This document shows, one piece after another, positions 26,601 to 39,946 of a stretch of DNA of 64,000 nt; within the stretch, counting starts at the first letter, position 1, and the number at the start of each line of letters is the position of its first letter. Source of the DNA: Lycocorax pyrrhopterus obiensis (Eukaryota > Chordata > Aves > Passeriformes > Paradisaeidae). The position numbers and the translations under genes are program-made. Under the pieces are notes generated by a model. It searched no databases. It was not told the DNA's origin and was given only the letters and a program-made list of their open reading frames with translations. Location of the stretch: NCBI GenBank assembly GCA_014706295.1, contig JACSVZ010000007.1, positions 33,885,875 to 33,949,874 of the forward strand. Reading direction: 5' to 3'.

Positions 26601-27077
26601 CAGATCAGGCCTCTAACAGTGAGAAGATGATTACCTCTCAAATCTGGCTACAGTCAGTATGGTTTTAGTAGAATACTTCTCCTGCTATTCTTGCATCTTC
26701 TATGACCAACATAACCTCCAGGCTCAAATTTATTAACCAGCAGGTTGCAGTTCAGGATGGTATCAGCTAAAGTTTGGATACGCCACAGAAGAGTTGCTCC
26801 AAAATAAGAAACAACTAGAACATTAAATTATCTCATTAACAAAGATACACAGTTTAATTATTTTTGTCTGAGTTTTCCACCACCAAATTTCTATGACTTC
26901 AATTAAAAAAAGTTAGCATCACTCGTATTGGAGGCAGAAGGATATGCAAACCTCCCCTGGACTTGATGTACTGCTTTAGTCTAGGTTTCACAGGCCCAGT
27001 GCTTCCGAAGGGCTTCAGTATGAAAATGGGTTCACTGCTGCTGGATATTTGGGTTTTGTTTTAGAATTGCAATTGCA
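23681..27077. other. intron-like sequence, nothing recognised
   Basis: AT-rich, with only chance open frames of up to about 75 codons. No repeat family or exon was identified. Confidence 0.5.
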
Positions 27078-27431
27078 TGTTGTGGAGGCCGGTGGGCCTA
27101 CGGAACAAGGGACAAAGAGAGTCCACTGGTGGGACAGTCCCTAATACCAAAGACCCTCCCCAAGTTAGGGAGACAAAAAGGCTTCCCCCAGGATGCTCTG
27201 TTCTGTTAATGTATCCCAGTTCTGCTTCCTTGGTTGACCCGTTGGCCTCCCTGCCCCTCTACACCTTGTATGTGCCTGGTCTAGAGGATTATCCCTTCCC
27301 TGTTTCCCCATTGGCCCTTGCCCCATCACCACTCCCTCAGAGTTTTCCCATTGGCTCTCATTCCCTAGTCCCGCCTGTGTACCGCCCTCACGCCCTCAGA
27401 TCATTGGTCTCTGATGCTCACTCTGCTCCCG

Positions 27432-27439
27432 TATATAAA
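27432..27439 (+). promoter_or_regulatory. TATA box of the LTR promoter
   Basis: TATATAAA lies 25 to 120 bp downstream of three inverted CCAAT boxes and about 60 bp upstream of the LTR's ATTAAA signal. The transcription start would be expected about 25-30 bp downstream, near 27463-27468. Confidence 0.7.
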
Positions 27440-27497
27440 CCTGGACCCTTCTCTCTTAGTTGTCTTCGGCCCTGGACCCCTTCACGTGTGTGGCTGC

Positions 27498-27503
27498 ATT
27501 AAA
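27498..27503 (+). terminator. polyadenylation signal of the LTR
   Basis: ATTAAA is followed by a pyrimidine-rich stretch and then T/GT-rich sequence (27540-27612), the usual order of an R/U5 polyadenylation site. Confidence 0.6.
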
Positions 27504-27573
27504 CTCCTCCTGTGGAACCCCATACAAAGACCCTTCCCGGCTCTTTGTTGTTGATCCGTTTTCTGGAGCTATC

Positions 27574-27612
27574 TGTGTGGGTGTGCGTGTACGTGTACGT
27601 GTGTGTGTGTGG
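27574..27612. repeat. (GT)n-type dinucleotide tract with CGT interruptions
   Basis: About 39 bp alternating GT with CGT/ACGT units inside the U5 part of the LTR. It has probably expanded by slippage and makes chance Val-Cys-Val frames on the plus strand. Confidence 0.85.
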
Positions 27613-27679
27613 TACTCCTGCCGAGCAGCTTCGCCTTGGGAGACACTTTCGGAAGGTCGCAGTACCTCACCATCCAACA

Positions 27680-30600
27680 CCAGCTGCCGTGACAGCATGT
27701 CTTATAGTTTATTTTCCAGAACTCTTCTGCAGCTGTTCAAGGAAGTTCCCAAGGGCTTTAAGCTTAGCCTCTTCAAATCTTACACAGGAGAATCTTATTT
27801 AGAAACTCAAGCGAAACTTCAGTGAGTACATCTACCTTATTTCTTCATATGGAAATGCAGATAGGCATTGCATTTCCACAGGTCCTCTGAAATGCAGATA
27901 GGCATTGCATTTACAGGTAGAATCTTGCAATATGAACTTGAGAAAATCACAAGAGGGCTTGAAAAGGTGTCTCTACTGATACATTGCACTTAGAATATAG
28001 GTCCCAGATTCTCTCGGAGTTAACTCATTATGAGCATGTGGTGTGCATTATGAAACCAACTGTGGTGGAAACTTCATTGCTGGTAAAGGTACAACAAGGA
28101 CATTTTGACCCAGGATGGTAATGGATCTCTCAAAGTCACACTTGAATCCTTCCCTTTTCATGGTGCACAAGTCAATAACATATGGGATGACAGATGAGAT
28201 CCACTTCTCCTTGGTATATCTCATGACAGTCCAAACTAATGCCAAGGCCTGTATTCTGACAACTTATTCTATGTATTTCATCACTTGATAATTACCAACA
28301 TAAAGCTAAATGCAGCTTTACTCTTCTCACCCTTCTTTCTTAATCATTATAGTCAACATGATCATATTCATCTATTAAAAACACCTATAGCCCTCTCATC
28401 AGTCTCCATTTGGAGTTCTCTCTGAAGCTCCTCATATCTGAAATGTTCAAATCTGGCTAATTCTTTCTTCAGGCTATCGTTATATTATTTACTATTTTCT
28501 CATTTCATCTACACAGATGAGACCCCTTAAAAGTGGTAATTTCCTCTATGTATAGAAGCAAAGTACCTTTTTATGAACTTGATCAGTGCAGTCTGCTCTG
28601 TTTATGTCCATCCATCTGCAAAAAAATCGTGTGACTATTTAAGTATGTAATTTCTTTCTTTCTATCTGGAAAGTGGAAAACCGTTACAAAGGAAGACCTA
28701 TATGCCTTTCACGTTTTCATAATCTCTCTCCATTCACTAGCAAGCTGTCAAATTCCACACTGAATTGGCAAACCACCTTTATTCTTTATCCCCAATTGCC
28801 TCTCAAGGTTAGAAATAATTCTCAAAAAGCATTAACAAAAGCAATCTGTTATTTTCCTCTAAATATCTCAGCTGTCAAAACATGAAAAATTTAGCAGGCT
28901 TCTGATGTACTCAAGATCAGTGAATATTTTGCTGACCAATATTATCTTACTGCCTCTTTGCACTGCACTGTAAACATTTGTTGACTTGTGTATTATACTT
29001 GAACATTAAACTCTGTACAACAAAGTATCTCTTGCTCTGTTCTACAGCAACTTCTAGCGTATTTTACTAGGATTTCTAGCTGTAGTTTCAATACACATAG
29101 TAAACACTAACAAAGATGATGTGTAATAGAAGAGGGAAATAGCTCATTCCTAAGCCACTTCCTATACTAACAAAACATCTCCAAAAATGACATATAAAAA
29201 ACAGGTTGAGAATTTACTCTTAATCCATACTGCTTAGAGGGATGACATATTTTTAAAACACATACATAATAAAAATGATATAATCAAATTTAAGGAGAAT
29301 AATGACATAAAATACCAAATTAACTGTTCCAAATTGTGTCTTTCATTCTGGATAGTAATTAGTCTGCTTCAAAAGAACAAAACCAGAATGAAACAGAAGT
29401 CCCAAAATACCATCTTCAATATATCTTGTCCATATCTCTTTTATGCAAGGCAAGTAAAGATTTCTTTGAAAAGTCTTTCATATCTTTTAAGTATTTATAT
29501 TTCACCTCATGTAACATTGAAGTCTTTTCTGTAATCATTAATAGCTATATTTTGTTTAAGTACTCTTCTTGTTTTTTGAAAACTTTGAGAGTCAGTAATG
29601 CAATCACAGTGAGTTCTGTAGTTTAATTATGTATCATGTAAAACTACACTAAAGGTGATGTATTTCAAAAATCATCACTAGGTAATAGCACAAAAAGGAG
29701 TTTTTAGAAATCACATTATAAATGCTTTCTTCATAATCATTTCTATTTCCTTCTCTGCAGACTTGCCCTTTAAGAAACTGGATTACTTAGGAGTAAGGAT
29801 GATATTTGAAGGTGGGGTTTCTTTACCTCAAAAAGGGCACTAAAAACTCAGTTAAACTACTCCCTCTGCCATTAACCATAGGGGGAAAAAAGTGTGAGAT
29901 GTGAAAACTATGAATGTGAGAGGATAATTTTGCACTTTTATCCTCTTGTTTCTGTGATTTTATCCCATGGCCTACAGGCTGCAAGTGGCTTTTCACTTTT
30001 GAATTAAGGAGACAATGAGAATTTAAATCTTTGATGGCAAACACTAATAGGTTATCCTTATATGAATAAAAGATTTTAAGCCAAAACAATGTTTGCATGT
30101 TTTTAACATATAAGTTGGTACAGTTATTCATTGATATACATGTATAACATGTTTGTACTTGGACAAAAATATGTTGAAAGACTGAAATTTGATCTTTGTA
30201 TGGTGTGAGTCTGTCCTAGGTAAAAAGATGGGTACACCTGCAAAAGACAGATGGATTGTTGCCTGATTTTTTTTCCATGAAAATGGCAGATATGACATCA
30301 ACTTATCTCACAAAATGACTATTAGTTAGTTTGGTTAAATCTTATGAAAACTTACATAATGAATACTGGATCATATTAACTTTCAGTACATGGAGATTTC
30401 CTTATAACATAAAGGAGGGAAGCAGTAAAGTTGATTCCCATTCCAATTTCTTTTCAACCTTCTTTATGAACACTGAAGAATTCCTTTTCTTTACTAATTT
30501 GAGGACATGAAACAGCAACTCAAATCTTTAGTTCCCACTAAAGTTTTCTTTCAAGTTTTCAGTATGTCATCAGATTTTAACATTCTAATTGGATCAAGCA

Positions 30601-33600
30601 CTTATGTGGCACTAATATTCAGGGATTATATATTAACAGTGTAAAACAAAGGCTAACTCCTTTGAACATCCAACTTGGTATTCACATGCAGTGGAAAATA
30701 CCAGCAACTAAATGGCAACGTTTTAAATCATACAGCATATTATATTTTTTTAATTCTCATACAAACAACATGTAATAAGATTTACAGAGTTAATTTTGGA
30801 AACTATGATTTGAAAGAAAAAATACATAGAATATATAGAAGAAATGCGAGAAGTGTTTATATGTTGTCTAGTATTCCAAGGTATATTTACGGCATTTACT
30901 TTTGTTAAAAGTTTTTTTGATAGGGAAATATAGAACAGCATTTTCTATAAAAGAGTAGATGGAAATGGTATAAACATTTAAGAAAAATAGGAAAATTTGC
31001 AATCCTCATGTGTGTGTTTCATGTAGAAACATTTACAGACATTATCAAGACATATGTGCAATAGCTGCCTTTATGTTCTGCTTATCTATTTCCAGGTTTC
31101 TAATCAGTATCAGACTAAATTATGCTCACATTTCTTGAATCACAAACATTTTTGAAACACTTAACATTCACCGTAAAAACTGAAAAAAATTCAGTGTAAC
31201 TACTTTCATATTTTTAAACTGTTAAAAATTGCATTTTTAAAAGGCAAGGATGATTATTGATCTACCATGATGAGTAACTGAGATTATTCTTTTTACTATT
31301 TGCATCTTCTGATCTTCATTCCTAAGTCATGCAAAACAAAATGAAAAAAAAAGGCAAGCATTCCTAGAAAATGTCTTAATCTGGTCAATTTAAGCCTCTA
31401 TGGCTTTGGTCCACAGAAGCTTTATTAGTTTCCTGGGCTCCATAGTGGGATAAACTATTTCATGCATGAAGGGATCAGCATTCCTGCTTCTAATCATTGC
31501 TATTGTGCCCATTACAAAGCTCTCTGAACACCTCCTATGGATATCACATGGTATCTTAATCACTCCTCAATTAATAACTTTATACTCATATTTTGGTTCT
31601 GCCACTTCTATATACATTACTTGAGGATGATCCTGAAGCCGTAACTGAGTATAGTGAGATTATTATAATTTTCCCACTTCAAATACATTCTTACACTGAA
31701 AGTGTCCAGACAGCAGTTTCCAGTGAGGAAGTGTAACAGCTTAATACAACAGGCAATCCCTTCATAGTGCCATGACAGATGTTGGTATCCTGTCTATTGT
31801 GACCACCCTGTAACTTTATAGAAGCAGAAAACATTTTTCTATGTGCTTTGATAAGCAATGTGGTAGCTGACACTGTTTACATGAGAAGCATCAGAAATCT
31901 CTGCTAGCATCAGCTAAACATTTAATACCTGAATGTTACCACACCTGAAAGCTATTTTTTTAAACTCTGGGTTTGCTAGTCTACTATATAACAGTGTTCT
32001 GAATGTAATATAGGAGGACTCAAAGAGGAAAGTAAGCCAACAATTGTTACTTTAATGTATTAATATTTTAACTCCTTTGCTACCTCATCTTACCTTTCTC
32101 CTCAAGTAGTAGTCACCTGTAGCTTTCTAATCAGCTTCCTGTCTCACTTTTTGAAGATGATGGACATTAAATGTTAAGGGGATACTAAAGGAACACAGAC
32201 TGATATCATGCTGATTTTTCTCAGTTGCAGAGGAAAATACAAGTAATAGTTGAAGATTCTCGCAGCGGGGAAAGGCATGGTGTGACCAAATTCTCTCACA
32301 ATGCATTTTCAGGTAAATTATACTCTTTATATTATATTAACTCATGCAATCTAAAATCCTGCTGGAAGAAAGAAATAACTAACTATATTTAGCTTTTCAA
32401 AATCTTCCCCTTAACTCCATTCAATCAGTCCTCAATCTTCCAGGAATATCTAAATTCCAAAATTTACATACTGTATGGTTTGATAAACAGCATCCACTGC
32501 TGGATACAGGCAGCACCAGAAATCTACATGAAGTGTGCTACACATTCCACCAGGACAAGTGTGTAGGTCAGTATTTGTCTTTTGCAACATCTGAATGCCT
32601 AGCAGGTTTCCTATATATAATATATTCCTGTATAGATAATGAATGTAAACTGACATACAGAAGACGTATTTTCCTTAGCTACCTTCTATGGACCACTTAG
32701 TTACAGGCCAAGCGCAGATGAAAAACACAAGCCCAGATAACAGACAACAGCATATTGCATCTACAACAGCAAAACATTTATATAATAAGCTTATATTCAA
32801 CAAATGAAAGATGAAAACCAATTAAGTATTTTAGCAAAGTGGAATCATCCAAAAGGCAAGATGCAGGATGTACTGAGACCTGTCTAGCACACCGCAAACT
32901 ATTTAGGAAAAGAAAAAAAAGTGCTGCTCAGTATCTGCTAGTTACGTATGAGAAGGAAGCTTAAAAAGCCATAGACAGCATAACCAGGGATGGAAGATGT
33001 ATGTACCTCATCAAATACAGAGTGGTACTTTCCTAATCATGGAAAGTGGACTTTTTGTCAAAGAGATGAACTTATGAGTGGCTCATACAAGGAACAGAAC
33101 CTGGGCACAGAAAGGAAGGATTTCAGAAGGAAGAGACTGCTTTTACAGCCCTGAAAGTAAGTGCTCTGAGAAAAACATGTGTAAGTGAAAAAGATGACAA
33201 TCTACAAGCAACCAAAAGCATGGAAAGAATTATTATACATCACCATAAAATTTGTCATGCAAATAACAGACTACAAAAGAGAAAACCTAACTTTGAATTA
33301 GTATGGTTTTGAACGGGAAAGAAATACAATTTTAGGATCGTAATACAGTTTCAGTAAGGTGCAGTCTATGTTCAGAGATCAGATGCTTATAAGAATAGGG
33401 AATCCACAAGAATTAATACCATTAGTGATTGTATATATCAATAATACCCATTGTGTGATTCTATGACACAGTAACACTGTGGATGGCAGCTCTGGCAAAA
33501 TGAAAACACTACAAGCAGCTTGCAGGAGTGGAACAATTATGAAAAACTTTCAGTAGTTATGGCCTGCAAAATTCCTGTTGTTAAAAGGGATTGTGTAAAG

Positions 33601-34657
33601 TCACACGAACTACTACACAGAAAGAAAAGCTGACATCATAATAGGTGACTACTGATGTAAAGATTATTATTCTGACATTGGTAAATACAAACACGTAAGT
33701 TATTTTTGTCATCTGGTTTGCCTTAATTGAGAGCTAAAAATTCATTTATAACACCGTACACAAATGCTGTGTTTATATCCATATCATATGCAGCTTGCAT
33801 GAAGAAGTATACATTAAAATGAAGAACAGCAATTCACATAATAATCAAAGACAACCAATAACAAAACCACGAAATTCCAGCTGTCAAACATAATTTACTA
33901 TGTATATTTCTTCTGTTCTCTGTTAAAACAGTAATTATTAAAACTAAAGTGATATGAGTGAATGTTTATGATTTCTTATTAAAACCCCTGACTTTAAGCA
34001 GTGTTCATTTAAGCTTTAGGTTAAAGAAAATCATGTAGAGATTTCTGTGCGATGGCCTAGTGACTTTATATCCTCTTGTCAAACCTCAGCAGTTTTATTT
34101 GTAGTGATACATGCCGGAGAAGGTTGGAGGTTAAAGTTGATAGGAGGGCCAACAGGAAAGCCAACCAACTTCTTTCAAAAGATTACAACCTTTAACATAT
34201 TAGGATCTGTTGGCTAACTTTGTAAGTCTACATTTGTGCACTCTTCTGTGAACTGATCCCCAAACTCCAGACCAATAGGGCTTATAAATACCTCCCTCTT
34301 ACTTTTTTCCTTACATTATTCCTTCATAATGTTCCTACTGGTTATTGTTTTAGTTTTTGGTATTGTATTGATGTTTAGTGCTTATTGTTAGATTTCAGAA
34401 GAACATACATAGGCAGATAAAGTATCTTCCTAATTTTCTTCAGCCTAGTTTTCTCTTTCATCCTTAAAACTTAAGAAAGGATTTCTTAATCTAGGAAAAC
34501 TAACATTAAATGTAAAACCAGTAGTCTACTGGAATAAAGCTATTTAGATTTCCCTTTCTCCCATTTATTTCGACACCGATTCCTCTGTGACTTCAAAAAA
34601 AAAAGTAATACAGATAAAAATAATGATAAATGAAATAACACAGAAACAAAAAAGGTA
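27680..34657. other. intron-like sequence with one exon-like block and one small tandem duplication
   Basis: Immediately after the LTR comes an exon-like block (27720-27821) and a duplicated 24-mer (27852-27912), both treated separately. From about 28 kb to 34.6 kb I see only AT-rich sequence with chance open frames. Confidence 0.5.
27852..27912. repeat. 24-bp direct duplication, period 37, each copy hairpin-capable
   Basis: The 24-mer starting GAAATGCAGATAGG occurs at 27852-27875 and 27889-27912, separated by 13 bp. In the first copy GAAATGCA and TGCATTTC are inverted repeats around a 9-base spacer. Lies about 170 bp right of the LTR. Confidence 0.93.
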
Positions 34658-34885
34658 AAAAAGGACCTTTAGACGTTGTCTAGTCCTGCTAGACAGGGTG
34701 AACTACAGATGGTTGCTCAGGGCTTCGTCCTGTTGGGTTTTGAATATCTCCAGGGATGGAGACTGCACAACCTCTCCAACGAGACCGCTCCAGTCTCACA
34801 CAATGAAAAAAGATTGTTCTAACACTTCAGGAAATTTTCCTGTATCTCAATCTGTGTCCATTACCTCCACATGATGGCCACATGA
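34658..34885 (-). mobile_element. CR1 LINE fragment, degraded
   Basis: The plus strand shows a degraded reverse CR1 3' region: 'ggacctttagacgttgtcta', 'tgaatatctccagggatgga', 'gactgcacaacctctccaac' and then 'ttcaggaaattttcctgtat'. Orientation is right to left. About 230 bp remain, with many substitutions. Confidence 0.85.
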
Positions 34886-37800
34886 TGCACAAATGTGATG
34901 ATAATTTTTTTCAGTTATATGCATTAGGTAGCATTTAGATAATAAACAACTTAGTGAACAACTTTTCTCCTAATATATCTGAAACATTTAACTTGCAGGT
35001 GTACAGAAACCAGTCCACAGTGACACACTACTGCAATCCTACAACTTTGCATTTTAAAATGGGCAACTACTGCAGAAACTCTGCACGTAATATTATTGCT
35101 GCTACATGAGACCAACATAACAGAAAAATCTATTATGCTTAACTTTTTTATTTTATAAAAAAGTAAATACAGATCTAAATAAAATTTAAAAGTTTTTAAG
35201 TGTCAGACTTGACTTTCAAGCTTCTCCCACTTCTCCCTGTTCCTTCGTTGAAACCCTGGAGAAGAACATTTGACAAAGCAAAGATTCTGCATTCCACATT
35301 TCATACCATTTAGCTATTGCTACAATTTTAATTATGCAAAACTCAGTGGGCTCTAATAAAATCTGACTAATCTGACTAATACTCTAAAACAGACAGTGTG
35401 AGCTACTGAAAGCAATGTTGTACACAAATTCCCTCAAGTCACAGAAAAGACTCATGAAGCACAGTGTACTTCTTCACAGGCAAAACAATATCCCATGATG
35501 TTAACACCTTTTGTTTGTCTTCTCTGCAACTAACTACAGAGTCTTCATATTGCTTGTTCTTAAAAAAGTCAATTTTTCTTGTAGTTTCAGTTCAGACACA
35601 CTTGTGTATCATAGCAAAAACAGGGAGAGAATACTGTAGATGAGATACAAGAAATGTATCAACAGCAAGGCACAATTTTGAACTGTTAGTTCAAATATGA
35701 ACTATATGCATATTGATATACACAAAAAGGACTATTATAAGATTACATTATAGTTATATTTCATATTTCAGTTACATTTACATAATTCAGACATATACAT
35801 ATATATGTACTCTGAGGTAAGATCTACCTTATGGTGCAGACATTTTCCTGAGACTTGCACATGAAGGGGATTCTCCCACCACGCCAATTCCACAGACTCA
35901 GGCTAAATTTGAGGTCTACTGAAGCCAAGGAGAGAGCAGAGGCTTAGCAGGTTAAGAGCAGTAGTGCTATTACATCTTATTGGTCCTGTGGCCATTAAAT
36001 TAAAAAAAAAATCTACAAGCAAGGGTGTTAATTTTCATAGCTGCACACAGTGATCATACAGAGAAGGTGCAGAAAAACACAGGACACAAGAGACAGTACA
36101 GTCAACTTTTACAAATGGGGAAGTTTTCTCCATAATAGTGAGAACACAGACCATTCTCTCTGAACTTGTACCCCTGGACATTTTGCAGAGAAGAATTATT
36201 TGAGTGGTAGTTTGACATGATTTGTGTTTTTCCTAGAATCCTATCCCTTGTCTTCTTAACACAAGCCAAAAAATATCTGGAACTTTATGTTATTTTTATA
36301 ATGTTTTATGCCAAAGAAGTACAGACAGTACTTCAGGGTTCTTTTTCTCTTCCTTGACACCCTATAAATGGTGCTAAGAAAATTAAAGTTATGAGAAGGT
36401 CTGTGCTTAGGTTTACACTTTTGCTACAAGAACAGAGATTTTTCATAACAGAGCATATTTTTATGTCTCTATCTGTAGTGTCTTTTACCCTGAATTTTAA
36501 GAAAACCATTTTAACCTTGCAATATTTTTATGCAATATTGGGCTTTTACAGGTGGTGAATTTTAAATATAGAAGCAACAAGTAATTTGCTTGAGAGTACA
36601 AACAAGATCACTGATAGAACAGATTCAAAGCTACATTTACAGCCGTTATAGCTTACCCTGTCTGTCCGGAGGCAAATGCCTCAGAATCAGTTACTAAGAA
36701 TCATTATGCATAACAGTATAAATGAAGACCATTATTCTATCTTGGTTATCTTATTATTTGCATCATGAAACCCTCAGCTTGCACTGAGGCTAGATGTGCT
36801 AACTATTGGGCAAACACATAAGGAGCTAGAGTCTGTCCTAGAAGAAGATTAGGCTTTCAGCCCTCCAGTAATGCACACTCCTCTCTCGAATGTTCCATTC
36901 TGATGTAGTGAAATGATACAGAAAGTTTACTTGTTTTAATGAAGTGTTACCAGTTAGGAGAGATCTTTAAATATAGGAAATGTGATTTTTAACAAAAGAA
37001 AAAACAACTGTACAACAGTAAGTTTTACTCAGTGAGAGCTTAGTGCGTCTACCAAAGTTTACAGAAGTCGCTACAGAAAAACAGTCATCTCTGGTATGAA
37101 TCACAGCAACAAAGTCATAAAAACCCAACTACACAAAACTTTGGTAAGCAGATCACAAATCACTAATTAAAAGGTAAAGGAAGCAGACTCCATATTTGAC
37201 CTGAGCTTCTACTGAACTTACAAGCCCAACAGAAGTGATCTTGATTCTGCAGGAGCCCATCACTTCAGATTAGAGAATATAGTATATATATTCAGATAGT
37301 AGAGCATATTCTATAGAAACGTTATCACACTTAATAGTCCTACCACACCAGGAGGGATGAGTGGAAAGAAAGAGACATAACCAGCTGCAAATAGAAAGGA
37401 CTTTGATATCAGGATGATGTAAGGCACTTGTTTGTCAAAAATATGCCAAAGCTAACCATGCATTTGTCTGTCATAGTTTGGGTTCTGAGTCCTCAAGCCT
37501 CAGGAAACCCAGCAATGAAGAAAACAGTGAGGCATTTTTGTGCAGAACAGTGCCAGACATTTGTACATTTTTAGCTATCTTTCTCACATGCCCAGTGTAT
37601 TTTACAGAGGCTGTGCTATTCATTTGTGCTCCAGTTCAAGGTATGTGAGCAAGCAGAAAACAAACTCTTATTTTCCTTAAAAGAAAAATCACCAGCTCCA
37701 TGAAGAGGGATGTTTTCCATTTTTATGATCAGTCAGTGAACACTGATATGAATTAACAATCCAAACTAAATTTACTAGAGGATATAACCAGACCCTAAAT

Positions 37801-39946
37801 ATTGAATTCACATTTTCATTATGAACAAGTTTGATAATGTACTTGGGCCAGCAACTGCAACTAAAAAACTGATAGAGTTCTAGCATTTGCTGAAAATGCA
37901 CATTGGTAAAGTTAATTTACCTGTAAAACACCTTGCTACACAAAGACAACTTTCATACAGATTCATTTGGTACTTGGCGATAACAAACCAACTGGTTAAA
38001 AGCAATTAAAGTGTATGCACCAGAGCGAGAGAAAAAAACTTACAAAAATTTCCTCAGGAAAGCACAAGGCTTGCACAGCAAGGGTGCAAACTACTTTAAA
38101 AAGACAACAGTCAATGTTGTTTATAAACCACTGCTGATCACATGTAAGTTAAGTTGCTCTTGGTTTGCCAGCAGTGGTAAAACTTGATAATGCAGAACAA
38201 GTGCTTGAATAAACTTTTCAACACACCGCACAGCTAAAAACATTACTAGCAAATGTGATTTTTGATTCTGTGAGAAGAAAAAAAGCAGAAATCAGAAATA
38301 TACTTCAAAATGTATTTCCACAGTATATAAGACAGGCAACTATGATGAATAGCAACTTACAGACTCGGAAATAGGCAATGGAACTTCTGCCAGTATAGGA
38401 ATTATATTGTTCTGAGGGTAATTGTAAGAACATAATTTTACATTAAGAAGCTAAGTGTTTACCCTATATTTTTTTTTAAAAACCACCCTTGTTAAAAGGT
38501 AAAAGAACCCAAACAGGTAAAATCACACAGTTCAGAAAACATGAAATATCTCCAACGTGCAATTTATAGTCTGTGTTTTAAAAGCTGAAGGACTTCATAG
38601 TCTGTGTTTTAAAAGCTGAAGGACATACATTTACACACACAAAATAAAGCTATCACTGCTCTGCAGTCTACAGAGTATTTTCAGTTATTTTTCCTTATCC
38701 TTGGAAACATACATTACTCTTAATACAGTAGCATCCTGAAATTTTATAACATTTTGGATTTCTTTGAAATGAAAAGTCCATTTTATTGTTTTTTAATTAA
38801 ATCTATTTCCCCAAAAGGTCTTTAAAGGCTCTACAAACTACCTTGCATTTTATTATTGCTGACAGTTATCTAAACCACGCTTGAATGCCCTCTTTATCCT
38901 TTAGTGAGCAATTGAAAGATCATATGCTAAAAAGACTTGTGCTTTCTCTTCTTCTAGCCCTATAATTAAGGCATTTTAATACATTTCTTCATAGTCATTA
39001 AGAGAGCACAATGTTAAAAATTAATGAAATGAGACAATTTTGAGTTTAACAACCATAAATACACACAACATAAATTTGTCTCAATTGTAGATATGAAAAA
39101 AAGCCTTCTTGAAATCACATGATGAGATTACTGAATTGTCAAGATTTTGCCTTTGCTGTCTAAGGGTATTTGAATGATGTATGGTAGCATGACAATACTC
39201 CAGTGTTGTTACATACCATACAAGAGAGGTAAACATTTCTGTCAAACATTCAAATTCCATTGGGTTTTTGTTTACCTTATATAGATGTCTATAAAAAAAA
39301 GTGGTATTGCTGGATGATGCTGAAATGGGGGAGGAAAGAGAAAAGAGGAAGCAAGACAAAGGCATATGAAGGGAAAAATGATCATAAGTCAATTGCAAAA
39401 AACCTGACATATAATGAAAAATACCACTATAATAACACTCACTTACAGCAGTATGTTAATAATGTTTATTATAGAATAAATAGGATTTTCTTAATTTGTA
39501 TTTTTTTCCTAAGAAACAGAGATCACCATATTGATGTATCCCATATTTTTGCAATACAGTAATAAGTGGGTTTCTTTTGTTATGTGGTGAAAGGAATTCA
39601 GTGCTTCTAAGTACATCATCATCACTTCGATATACACCGATTAAATATAGGGTGCAACTACACCATAGACACATTATTACCAAGTATTTCCAAAAGACAT
39701 TACAAATAAGCAAATTTTACAGCTTATCTTTTAAAACTAAGTTAAGTTTTTCAAGGCTTAAGTTCTTTATGCTTTCTCACCTAAATTTAAAAAGATGCAG
39801 TGCAACACAGAGCAAGAAGGTAAGAGATTTTTTTTTTCCCTTGAGAAAGACAAAATAAAAAGAGAAGGTGCTCTCCAGAAGATTTTTTAGGGTTGTCAGA
39901 CTGTTATATTATAAACAACCTTATTAGTCCTTTATAATTACAATAG
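34886..39946. other. intron-like sequence, nothing recognised except a small duplication
   Basis: AT-rich. Contains the 28-bp duplication at 38566-38624 listed separately. No exon, RNA gene or named repeat was found. Confidence 0.5.
38566..38624. repeat. 28-bp perfect tandem duplication, period 31
   Basis: The word beginning ATAGTCTGTGTTTTAAAAGC is present at 38566 and 38597, identical over 28 bp. The perfect identity suggests a recent local duplication. Confidence 0.95.

Larger units (their letters stand above)
27078..27679 (+). mobile_element. LTR of an avian endogenous retrovirus, probably solo
   Basis: A GC-richer island of ~600 bp bounded by TGTTG on the left and CAACA on the right, the short inverted ends expected of an LTR. 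It has LTR promoter layout: three inverted CCAAT boxes (ATTGG at 27310, 27350 and 27403), a GC box, TATATAAA at 27432, a polyadenylation signal ATTAAA at 27498, then a G/T-rich stretch and U5-like sequence. No retroviral internal genes, primer-binding site or second LTR follow within the window, which favours a solo LTR. I could not find a clean target-site duplication at these exact ends, so the borders, especially the right one, are provisional. The family is not identified. It is in antisense orientation to CDIN1. Confidence 0.75.

Noticed and set aside
27077..27502. 141-codon plus-strand open frame
   Set aside because: It runs through the LTR's CCAAT boxes, TATA box and polyadenylation signal; it is promoter DNA read as protein.
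33440..33475. ATTCTATGA word like a CR1 3' tail
   Set aside because: No CR1 sequence precedes it on either strand, so a lone 9-mer match is chance.
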